Source of the DNA: Thermomicrobiales bacterium
GTDB lineage: Bacteria > Chloroflexota > Chloroflexia > Thermomicrobiales > CFX8
Direction of reading: 5' to 3'
DNA length: 6,086 bases
NCBI GenBank assembly: GCA_037045155.1
Contig: JBAOIG010000007.1
Span: 1-6,086, forward strand
Shown here: positions 1 through 6,086 of the stretch, in pieces
Layout: the number at the start of each line of letters is the position of its first letter
How positions within the stretch are numbered: position 1 is the first letter of the stretch
Notes under the pieces: model-generated
The model's input: only the letters and a program-made list of their open reading frames with translations
What the model was told of the DNA's origin: nothing
Databases searched by the model: none
Position numbers and translations under genes: made by a program

Positions 1-52
1 ACCTCGCGTGCTATTCTCGACCGAACCCTTCCGCGTTTTTCAGGCGAGTCGC

Positions 53-2130
53 ATGAACCGTCTTTGGATCGGCATCGACACGGGCGGTACCTTTACCGAT
101 GTCGTGTTGGCCGATATCGCAACCGGCGAATACCGGTATCACAAACTTCCCACAACGACCGACGATCCGGCCAAGGCGATCCTCCAGGGCATCGCGGAAG
201 TCGTCGAACTGGCCGGGGCCGAGTGCAGCCAGGTCGAGTTCGTGGTACTGGGCACGACCCTCGCGACCAACGCGGTGCTAGAGGGCAAGACCGCCCGCAC
301 CGGCATGTTGACGACGACGGGATTTCGCGACGTACTCGAGCTCGCTCGGCAGCGTCGACCGCACTACTTCAATCTCGATATCCCCAAGCCGGTACCGCCG
401 GCCTCGCGCGATGCCCGAATCGAGATCGACGAGCGCGTAGATTACGCCGGCAGCGTCGTGACCCCCTTGAACGAAGCGACAGTTGCGGGCCGCCGTGACG
501 GCACTGCAAGGCCAAGCCATCGAAGCGGTCGCGGTGTGTTTCATGCACGCCTATGCGAATCCGGCGCACGAGAAGCGCGCGAGAGAGGTCCTGCAAGAGG
601 CGATGCCGGGCGTCTATGTTTGTGCCTCGCACGAGGTGCTCGCCGAGTTTCGCGAGTTCGAACGCTTCGCGACCACCGTCGTGAATTCGAGCCTTATGCC
701 GATCATGGACCGTTATCTCGAACGATTCGAGAACGGTGTGCGTGATCTCGGCGTGCCCGGGGTGCCGAGAGTGATGCAGTCCAACGGCGGCGCCGTATCG
801 CCCGCCGCGGTTCGTCGGATGCCGGTCAATACTTTTTTTTCCGGGTCCCGCTGGGGGGGTGATCGGGACGCGCGGGCTCGGCAAGCAGATCGATGTCCCC
901 GATCTCATCACGTTCGACATGGGCGGCACGTCGACGGATGTCTGCCTCATTCGAGGGCTGAATCCTGCCCAGAAGAGCCAGCGCGAGATGGGCGGCTTCC
1001 CCGTTCGGACGCGCACGATCGATCTGCACACCATCGGCGCCGGCGGCGGCAGCATCGCCTGGGTCGATGCAGGCGGGCTGCTGAAGGTCGGGCCGATGAG
1101 TGCCGGTGCATTTCCCGGACCAGCTGCCTATGGCCGGGGTGGTTTACGACCGACGGTGACGGATGCAAACGTCGTCCTCGGTCGGCTCAATCCCAAGACG
1201 CTCCTCGGAGGGCGCATGGTCGTCTATCCGGCCCGTGCGCGAACTGCGATCGAGAAGGAATTGTGCCCACCCCTCGGGCTCGACATGTTCGAAGCCGCGG
1301 CAGGCATCCTGGACATCGTCAATGCGAACATGATGGGGGCGGTGCGTGTGATCTCCGTCGAGCAGGGAGAAGACCCGCGCGAGTTCGCGTTGGTGGCGTT
1401 CGGTGGTGCCGGTCCGCTTCATGCAGCCGACATCGCACGCAACATGGGGATACGGCGGGTGATCGTGCCGACGCGTCCGGGATTGTTGTCCGCAATGGGA
1501 TTGCTGCACGCGGACGTACGTGGCGACTTCAGTCTTACCCGGTTCGTGCGTGCGCTGCCGTCGAATCTCGCGGCGATCAATGCCGGGTTTGCTCAGCTGC
1601 GGGCGCAGGGCGAGGCGTGGCTGGAAGGCGAAGTCGGTGCGGGCACGAAGGCAGCGTTCGAGTGGTCTGCCGATGTGCGTTACGTCGGCCAGAATTTCGA
1701 GCTCATCTTGCCCGTCGAGTCAGCGAATGTCTTTCCCGACGCGCTCGATCGGCTACTGCAAAGCTTTCATGCGCGACACCGCGAGTTCTACGGCTACGAC
1801 ATGCCCGAGCAGGGGGTGGAGATCGTCAACTTGCGGCTCGTCGTAACGGCGGCGCGCGACGCCCCGCCGGCCGAACAGCCGGCGAGCGGCGGCAATCTCG
1901 TCCAGGCCCTCGCCGAGACACGTAGCGTCTGGTTTCCAGAGACGGGATTTACGGCTACCCCCATTTACAAGCGCGAACTGCTGCCTGTCGGGACGAGTTT
2001 CGAAGGCCCTCTCATCATCGAACAGATGGATACGACCACCGTCGTGCCCCCGCGGTCGCGATTCAACATCGACGCGAGCGGCACGATGCATCTCGAACTC
2101 GAACCGCTCGATGCGAAGCAAGAGGCCTGA
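53..2130 (+). CDS. hyuA: Hydantoinase/5-oxoprolinase subunit A (HyuA family), interrupted by two +1 frameshifts
   Basis: This is the ATP-binding subunit of the ATP-dependent hydantoinase / 5-oxoprolinase / acetone carboxylase family, a cytoplasmic enzyme that works with HyuB. As given it lies in three frames: frame 2 from 53 to about 484, frame 3 to about 843, and frame 1 from about 844 to the stop at 2128-2130. Removing one base at each junction gives about 691 residues, the usual size for the family. Seen motifs are GIDTGGTFTDVV at residues 7-18 (N-terminal phosphate-binding loop), GTTLATNAVLEG, the SGPAGGV motif across the second junction, FDMGGTSTDV near residue 287 (second actin-like phosphate loop), GAGGGS near 328 and FGGAGPLHA. 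ATG 53 is preferred because the family begins right at this motif and a weak AGGCGAG lies at 42-48; an in-frame GTG at 8 would add 15 residues unlike the family. The substrate is unknown. The pieces read separately as open frames 53-745, 483-1925 and 859-2130. Confidence 0.9.
483..485 (+). other. Frameshift 1 in hyuA (one extra base)
   Basis: Frame 2 reads TPLNEATV up to 484. The family-like continuation RAAVTALQGQAIEAVAVCF is in frame 3 from 486. Dropping one T of 483-484 or G485 joins them with no residue lost. Beyond this point frame 2 turns into arginine-rich nonsense and stops at 745. Confidence 0.85.
840..846 (+). other. Frameshift 2 in hyuA (one extra base)
   Basis: Frame 3 reads PVNTFFSG up to about 845, and frame 1 continues as GPAGGVIGTRGLG from 844. 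Removing one G from GGG 843-845 restores the conserved SGPAGGV motif. A run of eight T (833-840) ends just before the site and a run of seven G (853-859) lies just after, so this is an indel-prone stretch for both sequencing and transcription. Confidence 0.87.
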
Positions 2131-2133
2131 GCC

Positions 2134-3765
2134 ATGGACATTCGCGTAGATCCGATTCGTGCCGAGGTCGTCGCCCGGCATCTGCTTGCAAGCGCCGAAG
2201 AGATGGGTGCGACGCTCATGCGCACTGCGTTTTCGCCGAACATCAAGGAGCGCGCCGACTGCTCGACCGCGATCTTCGACGCTGCGGGTCAGGTGGTGGC
2301 GCTTGCGCAGCGGGTGCCGATCCACCTCGGTTCGATGGTGGGTGCGGTCGACGAGATCCGGTCGCGATTCGGGGCCGACGATATTCGACCCGGCGACATG
2401 TTCGTCGCCAACGATCCCTACAACGGGGGCGGGTCGCATCTGCCGGACATCAACGTCATTGCGCCGGTGTTCTGCGACGGGCGCATCGTCGCGTTCGTGG
2501 CGAACATCGCCCATCACGCCGATGTCGGGGGTATGGTGCCCGGCAGCGAGGCGGCGATCTGCAAGACCATCTATCAGGAGGGGCTGCGCATCCCGCCGGT
2601 GAAGATCGTGTCCGAGGGACGGGTCAACCGCGATCTGGTCGCGATCATCCTGCTCAACTCGCGCACGCCGCAGGAACGCGACGGCGATCTGAAGGCACAG
2701 ATCGCGGCGAACGTCGTCGGTATTCGAGCCGTAACGGGCCTGATGCAGCGATACGGTGTGGAGCAAACCGAAGCGACGATCGCCGCGTATCTCGATTTCA
2801 CGGAGCGGCGCTTCCGCGCGGCGATCTCTCGCTTGCCGCGCGGTACGTATCGAGCCGAAGACTTTCTCGACGGCGATCGCGAAGGCGAGACCTGCAAGAT
2901 CCGACTCGCGCTGACGGTGGGCGAAGGACAACTCACGTTCGATTTCGAGGGGTCGGGCAAGCAGGTCGAAAGTGCTCGCAACATTCCGTATCGTGCGCTG
3001 CTCGCCACCGTCTACACAGTCGCGAAAAGCCTGCTCGACCCCGACGTGCCCGCCAATGCCGGCTATTACCGTACGCTGAGCATCATGGCGCCGCCCGGGT
3101 CGGTCGTGGGGCCGACGCCGCCGGCCGCGGTGGGCGCACGCTCGATCTCGTGTGGGGTGCTGGGGGATGTCGTCGCCGGTGCGCTTTCGCAGGCAATGCC
3201 CGACAAGGCATTGGCCCGCAGCGGACCGCATCATCTCATCGTGCTCTCGGGGACCGATCCGCGCACCGGAATTTACTTCGTCAACTACGAAACGGTGGCT
3301 GGCGGCATGGGGGCTCGTCCTTACAGGGACGGCGTCGATGCCGTGCGTGTGCACGCCTCCGGGGCGTCGAATCTTCCGGTCGAAGCGCTCGAGCACGCGT
3401 ATCCGTTCATGATCGAGCGGTATGCCTTATGGGAGAAATCCGGCGGTGACGGGATGTACCGAGGCGGCATGGGCGTGCTGCGCGACTATCGCATCATCGC
3501 CGACGATGTGACGGTGAGCCTGTCGTCGGAGCGCCAGCATGTCGCGGCTGCCGGGATGGAAGGCGGTGCGGCCGGCCATCCCGGCGAATTCGTGTTCAAT
3601 CCGGGCAAGCCCGACGAGCGCAAGCTTCCGGCAGCGGCTGGGGAAGTGGCATTGCCTCGCGGGAGCGTCCTGCGTGTGGCGACACCCGGCGGTGGAGGGT
3701 ACGGAGCGCCGGCATCGCGCGAGGCAGTGGCGATCGAGCGCGACCGCCGCGAAGGTAGAACCTGA
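2134..3765 (+). CDS. hyuB: Hydantoinase/5-oxoprolinase subunit B (HyuB family)
   Basis: This is the B subunit (543 residues, normal length) of the ATP-dependent hydantoinase / oxoprolinase type, the partner of the gene just upstream. The start codon lies three bases after the hyuA stop, with a ribosome site AAGAGG at 2120-2125, so the two are surely cotranscribed. Family landmarks are MGATLMRTAFSPNIKER at 24-40, VPIHLGSM at 61-68, FVANDPYNGGGSHLPDI at 90-106, NIAHHADVGG at 124-133, a glycine-rich GGDGMYRGGMGVLRDYRI stretch in the last quarter and a terminal GGGGYG. His102, Asp105 and His127 have the spacing of the metal ligands of the acetone carboxylase alpha subunit as I recall them (His150, Asp153, His175), so a divalent metal site is likely. 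Known relatives open hydantoin or 5-oxoproline rings or carboxylate ketones, and the sequence alone does not choose between these. The reading frame is intact throughout, unlike hyuA. No signal peptide or membrane segment is seen, so it is probably cytoplasmic. Confidence 0.95.
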   Translation: MDIRVDPIRAEVVARHLLASAEEMGATLMRTAFSPNIKERADCSTAIFDAAGQVVALAQRVPIHLGSMVGAVDEIRSRFGADDIRPGDMFVANDPYNGGGSHLPDINVIAPVFCDGRIVAFVANIAHHADVGGMVPGSEAAICKTIYQEGLRIPPVKIVSEGRVNRDLVAIILLNSRTPQERDGDLKAQIAANVVGIRAVTGLMQRYGVEQTEATIAAYLDFTERRFRAAISRLPRGTYRAEDFLDGDREGETCKIRLALTVGEGQLTFDFEGSGKQVESARNIPYRALLATVYTVAKSLLDPDVPANAGYYRTLSIMAPPGSVVGPTPPAAVGARSISCGVLGDVVAGALSQAMPDKALARSGPHHLIVLSGTDPRTGIYFVNYETVAGGMGARPYRDGVDAVRVHASGASNLPVEALEHAYPFMIERYALWEKSGGDGMYRGGMGVLRDYRIIADDVTVSLSSERQHVAAAGMEGGAAGHPGEFVFNPGKPDERKLPAAAGEVALPRGSVLRVATPGGGGYGAPASREAVAIERDRREGRT

Positions 3766-3773
3766 AAATTCGA

Positions 3774-3794
3774 AAACTGTGCCTGGCACAGTTT
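3774..3794. repeat. Left palindrome of the intergenic element
   Basis: This is a perfect inverted repeat: ten-base arms AAACTGTGCC and GGCACAGTTT around a single T at 3784. It begins eight bases after the hyuB stop codon. Its centre base is T, whereas the right copy has A, so the two copies are in opposite orientation. Confidence 0.92.
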
Positions 3795-3799
3795 CTTTT
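3774..3799 (+). terminator. Possible intrinsic terminator or attenuator after hyuB
   Basis: In RNA the left palindrome folds into a GC-containing stem of about nine pairs with a very short loop, followed directly by UUUCUUUU (part of the stem plus 3795-3799). This resembles a Rho-independent terminator. It could reduce read-through from hyuAB into the PLP enzyme genes. The interrupted U tract and tiny loop make its strength uncertain, and it may be only a by-product of the repeat. Confidence 0.35.
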
Positions 3800-3929
3800 G
3801 GGGAACGAGGAAAAGGAAAAGCGAAAGGCCGGACAAGTCGGTGTCGGCTGAACGGGATCGAGGGTCAACCCCCGTGGCCGTCGAGCGAGCACCACCGAAT
3901 CCGGACCCTCGCTTTCCCTCTTCCCACGT

Positions 3930-3952
3930 AAAACTGTGCCAGGCACAGTTTT
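3930..3952. repeat. Right palindrome of the intergenic element
   Basis: This is a perfect inverted repeat: eleven-base arms AAAACTGTGCC and GGCACAGTTTT around a single A at 3941. It ends 14 bases before the Shine-Dalgarno sequence of the following gene. It is the reverse-complement partner of the left palindrome. Confidence 0.92.
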
Positions 3953-3966
3953 CGGTGTGAGTAACC

Positions 3967-3973
3967 GAGGAGA
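3967..3973 (+). promoter_or_regulatory. Ribosome binding site that fixes the start of the class V PLP gene
   Basis: GAGGAGA matches the Shine-Dalgarno consensus. Its GGAG core (3969-3972) lies seven bases before ATG 3980, which is ideal. An in-frame GTG at 3974 abuts the site and would be too close, so ATG 3980 is the start. Confidence 0.75.
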
Positions 3974-3979
3974 GTGAGC

Positions 3980-5167
3980 ATGAGCAAGGACGTCTCGAAG
4001 GCACATCTGGATTTTCCGGCGACCGAGCGCTGGACGTACATGGACGTCTCGGCCCGCGGGCTCGTGCCGAAGATCGCGCGCGATGCGCTCGTCACCCATC
4101 TCGACGAGCGGCTCATGGCCGAAGTCGACAAGAACGGTTACTTCGACATGATCGAGCGCGTGCGCGGCCGCTTTGCCAAGCACATCAACGCCGCGTCGGC
4201 GGAAGAGGTGGCGTTCACGAAGAACGTGACCGAGGGGATCGCCGCGATTGCAGCTTCGATCGATTGGCAGCCGGGCGACAACGTCATCATCTGTCCGGAG
4301 ATCGAACATCCGGCCAACGTCTATGCCTGGCTCAACCTGCAGCGGCGTGGCGTGGAGATCCGCATGGTCACGGCGCGTGCGGGAATGATGCCGGTCGATG
4401 AGATGATCGGGCGGATCGATGCACGCACGAAGGCTGTGACGTGCGCGACCGTCAGCTTCGCGCCGGGCTTTCGTACGGATCTCGCCACGCTCGGTGCGGC
4501 CTGCCGCAAGCGCGGTGTAATGCTGGTAGTCGATGCCGCGCAGTCGATCGGCGTGCTGGCCGACGACGTGCAGAAGCTCAATATCGACGCATATGCCGCA
4601 TCGACGCAGAAGGGGCTCTGCGGACTCTACGGGATGGGCCTGCTTTACTGCCGCGAGGAATGCGCCGAGCGTCTGCAGCCGGCGTATTTGTCGCGCTTCG
4701 GGGTGGATCTCGGCGATGCGTCCGAGGCCGACATCGGCAGTTTCGAGTACCGACTCGCCCGTGGCGCGCGTCGGTTCGATCTGGGCAACTACAACTTCAC
4801 GGCTGCAGTCAATGTCGATGTCACGCTCGACTATCTTGCGCAGTTCGGTCAGCCGGCGATCGAGCGCTACGTCGTGGATCTGGGCCATCGGCTCGCGCAT
4901 GGTTTGCTGGAACTGGGATTGCCCGTGAGTGGCGGCAAGCCTGGAGCGCATCTCGCCCATATCATCACGATCGGAGACCTCGCGGCCGGCGGTCACGACT
5001 CGACGAGCGATACGCGCATGCAGTCGCTGTACGACTATCTGGTCGATCGGGATGTAAAGCTTTCCATCCGGCGCGGCGTGCTCCGGTTTTCGCTGCATCT
5101 ATACAACACGTCATCCGACGTCGAGCGCGTGATCGGGCTCGCGAAGGAATGGCTGGCGAAGCAATAG
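3980..5167 (+). CDS. Class V aminotransferase-fold PLP enzyme (cysteine desulfurase / isopenicillin N epimerase superfamily)
   Basis: This is a 395-residue cytoplasmic fold-type I PLP enzyme of normal length for class V. Visible landmarks are TKNVTEGI at 80-87 (cofactor phosphate region), PEIEHPAN at 106-113 with His110 placed to stack on the PLP ring, VVDAAQSIGV at 183-192 with Asp185 for the pyridine nitrogen and Gln188, STQKG at 208-212 with Lys211 as the Schiff-base lysine, RRFDLGNYN at 264-272 (cf. RFE-GTPN of SufS-type proteins), and VLRFSLHLYNTSSDVERV at 367-384 with Arg369 a likely carboxylate binder. There is no cysteine after residue 228, so the mobile-loop cysteine of IscS/SufS desulfurases is missing. 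This argues against sulfur transfer through an enzyme persulfide and fits an epimerase, lyase or aminotransferase. The gene follows hyuAB after the repeat element and precedes the next PLP gene by 22 bases. The exact reaction cannot be assigned. Confidence 0.92.
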   Translation: MSKDVSKAHLDFPATERWTYMDVSARGLVPKIARDALVTHLDERLMAEVDKNGYFDMIERVRGRFAKHINAASAEEVAFTKNVTEGIAAIAASIDWQPGDNVIICPEIEHPANVYAWLNLQRRGVEIRMVTARAGMMPVDEMIGRIDARTKAVTCATVSFAPGFRTDLATLGAACRKRGVMLVVDAAQSIGVLADDVQKLNIDAYAASTQKGLCGLYGMGLLYCREECAERLQPAYLSRFGVDLGDASEADIGSFEYRLARGARRFDLGNYNFTAAVNVDVTLDYLAQFGQPAIERYVVDLGHRLAHGLLELGLPVSGGKPGAHLAHIITIGDLAAGGHDSTSDTRMQSLYDYLVDRDVKLSIRRGVLRFSLHLYNTSSDVERVIGLAKEWLAKQ

Positions 5168-5189
5168 GACGCTGGGCATCATTCGAATC

Positions 5190-6086
5190 ATGAACGTCGA
5201 GTATGTCGATCCCAGCAACGCAGTGCGCTATCCGGTCGATGTTCCCAGGTGGCGAGCACCTTCCGGCGGCCATCTCAATCTGACCGCAGGTGCGGGGCTC
5301 AGGCGCAGCGACATCGACGTCGGCTGCCGCTCGATCTGGCGCTATGCAAAGGCGATACGGGTCCCGGCGCAAGGGGCCGTTACGCTCGGTGAAGGCTGGA
5401 CGCCGGTCGTGCCAATCCGTTGGGAGGGCATCGAGATCGACGCCAAGCTCGAGTTCATGATGCCCACCGGTTCGTTCAAGGACCGTGGCATGACCGTGAT
5501 GGTCACTTATCTCAAGCAATGCGGCTTGAAGCGCGTGCTCGAAGACTCCTCCGGCAACGCCGGGGCATCGCTCGCCGCTTATGCAGCAGCAGCCGGAATG
5601 GAAGCGCGCATTCTCGTCCCCGAGACGGCCTCGTATCCGAAGATCGTTCAGATCGCGGCGGCGGGTGCCGACGCAGTCACGATCCCGGGCTCGCGGCAGG
5701 ATGTCGCCGATGCCGCGCTCGCGATGTCCGACGAGATCTTCTACGCCAGCCACAACCGGCAGGCCTTCTTCGCTGAAGGCACCAAGACGCTCGCATTCGA
5801 GCTTTGGGAGCAGTTCGGCTTCGATGTGCCGGAGCACGTCGTCGTGCCGCTCGGGTACGGTGCCAATGTGCTGGGCTGCGATCATGGCTTCCGTGAATTG
5901 CTCGCCGCCGGCGAGATCGACCGCCTGCCGAAGATCCACGGCGTGCAGGCAGCGAACGTGCGGCCCTTATTTCGCTGCGTACTCGGCGGGTACGGATCGT
6001 CTAATACCCACCCGCATCGAGCCGACGGTCGCCGAGGGTATCGCTTCCTCGCAGCCGACACGGGTCGTCGAAGTGCTGGATGCTGT
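5190..6086 (+). CDS. Threonine-synthase-like fold-type II PLP enzyme, partial at the window end, one frameshift
   Basis: This encodes the first ~298 residues of a tryptophan-synthase-beta-fold (PALP) enzyme related to threonine synthase. Seen are SIWRYAKAI at 48-56, VTLGEGWTPVVP at 64-75, PTGSFKDRGM at 92-101 with Lys97 as the PLP lysine, EDSSGNAGAS at 118-127 (substrate/PLP loop) and VPLGYGANVLGC at 219-230 (phosphate-binding glycine loop). The N-terminal segment where classical enzymes have a cysteine zinc ribbon reads PRWRAPSGGHLNL, with no cysteine. Frame 3 is coherent to about 5967; from 5968 the family-like sequence YFAAYSAGTDRLIPTRIEPT, ending EVLDA, continues in frame 1, so one extra base is present. 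Frame 3 itself stays open to the window edge but as arginine-rich nonsense. No strong ribosome site is seen before ATG 5190, which may be translated by coupling to the gene 22 bases upstream. It is probably a lyase or synthase acting on an amino acid; true threonine synthase activity is doubtful. Confidence 0.88.
   Translation, partial: MNVEYVDPSNAVRYPVDVPRWRAPSGGHLNLTAGAGLRRSDIDVGCRSIWRYAKAIRVPAQGAVTLGEGWTPVVPIRWEGIEIDAKLEFMMPTGSFKDRGMTVMVTYLKQCGLKRVLEDSSGNAGASLAAYAAAAGMEARILVPETASYPKIVQIAAAGADAVTIPGSRQDVADAALAMSDEIFYASHNRQAFFAEGTKTLAFELWEQFGFDVPEHVVVPLGYGANVLGCDHGFRELLAAGEIDRLPKIHGVQAANVRPLFRCVLGGYGSSNTHPHRADGRRGYRFLAADTGRRSAGCC
5967..5968 (+). other. Frameshift 3, in the threonine-synthase-like gene (one extra base)
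   Basis: Frame 3 reads VQAANVRP up to 5966. Removing one T of the TT at 5967-5968 gives VRPYFAAYSAG in frame 1, which then stays coherent for 39 codons to the window end. Like the other two shifts, it is a single-base excess. Confidence 0.83.

Larger units (their letters stand above)
3771..3954. repeat. Inverted-repeat (REP/BIME- or MITE-like) element bounded by GTGCCWGGCAC palindromes
   Basis: This element fills nearly all of the 214-bp gap. Its ends are the same 24-base sequence in opposite orientation (3771-3794, and 3931-3954 read on the minus strand): CG, then AAAACTGTGCC, a centre T, and GGCACAGTTT. Inside these, the left arm (3798-3833) is purine-rich and the right arm (3901-3926) is pyrimidine-rich. 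Read as reverse complement, they share the blocks GGGAA, GAGG, GAAAGCGA and CCGGA. Near the middle GGGT-CA-ACCC (3862-3871) could form the tip of a long imperfect hairpin. It has no coding capacity and no clear target-site duplication. From memory, palindromes with this GTGCC/GGCAC core occur between genes in several proteobacteria and resemble REP sequences; I could not check this. It may be a non-autonomous element moved by an enzyme encoded elsewhere. Confidence 0.75.

Noticed and set aside
8..52. GTG at 8 as the hyuA start
   Set aside because: It would add 15 residues not typical of HyuA proteins. The family begins with the IGIDTGGTFTDV motif, and ATG 53 has a weak ribosome site at suitable spacing.
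483..859. Programmed ribosomal frameshifting in hyuA
   Set aside because: HyuA is normally one continuous frame. The first junction has no slippery sequence, and two separate programmed shifts would be needed. Sequence error or mutation is simpler.
1753..3396. 547-codon open frame on the minus strand
   Set aside because: It lies opposite hyuA/hyuB. Its product is rich in Arg, His and Asp with no recognisable motif, as expected from the antisense frame of a GC-rich gene. The + strand genes carry clear family motifs.
53..3765. Acetone or acetophenone carboxylase
   Set aside because: HyuA/HyuB homologues alone do not make acetone carboxylase. No small gamma subunit follows hyuB, and the next genes are PLP enzymes.
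3771..3954. CRISPR array
   Set aside because: There are only two palindromic units, in opposite orientation, with complementary arms between them rather than a regular unrelated spacer.
3766..3979. Sigma-70 promoter for the PLP enzyme genes within the gap
   Set aside because: I could not find a convincing -35/-10 pair at proper spacing on the + strand. The T-rich and A-rich bits belong to the repeat arms.
3596..5098. 500-codon open frame on the minus strand, crossing the repeat element
   Set aside because: It runs across the 3' end of hyuB, the inverted-repeat element and most of the class V gene. It has low-complexity Arg/His-rich composition and no motif, so it is a shadow frame.

Overview
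The window is GC-rich (by eye a little over 60%), densely coding bacterial chromosome with four genes, all on the + strand. Codon use and gene content suggest a proteobacterium with a versatile catabolism, perhaps of the beta/gamma groups. I cannot name a genus, and nothing looks like phage, plasmid or transposase DNA.

Layout: (1) 53-2130, an ATP-dependent hydantoinase/5-oxoprolinase A subunit (HyuA type), full length but broken by two single-base frameshifts near 484 and 844. (2) 2134-3765, the intact B subunit (HyuB type), three bases downstream. (3) 3766-3979, a 214-bp gap almost filled by a compact inverted-repeat element: two near-identical GTGCC(T/A)GGCAC palindromes in opposite orientation at its ends, with imperfectly complementary purine-rich and pyrimidine-rich arms between them. 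(4) 3980-5167, a class V fold-type I PLP enzyme (cysteine desulfurase / isopenicillin N epimerase superfamily) with no cysteine in its C-terminal part. (5) 5190-6086, the start of a fold-type II PLP enzyme of the threonine-synthase-like group, cut by the window edge and carrying a third frameshift near 5967.

The gene order suggests one catabolic operon. The HyuAB pair would use ATP to open a cyclic amide or related ring, or to activate a carbonyl. The two PLP enzymes would then act on an amino-acid-like product by transamination, epimerisation, elimination or replacement. The substrate cannot be read from the sequence. There is no acetone carboxylase gamma subunit, transporter, carbamoylase or regulator in view.

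The points most worth a second look are the inverted-repeat element wedged between the stop codon of one operon gene and the ribosome binding site of the next, and three frameshifts that are all single-base insertions in otherwise well-conserved genes. The frameshifts are more likely sequencing or assembly errors than real decay. I see no clear evidence of a wholly new system; the novelty lies in the unassigned four-gene pathway and the repeat element.
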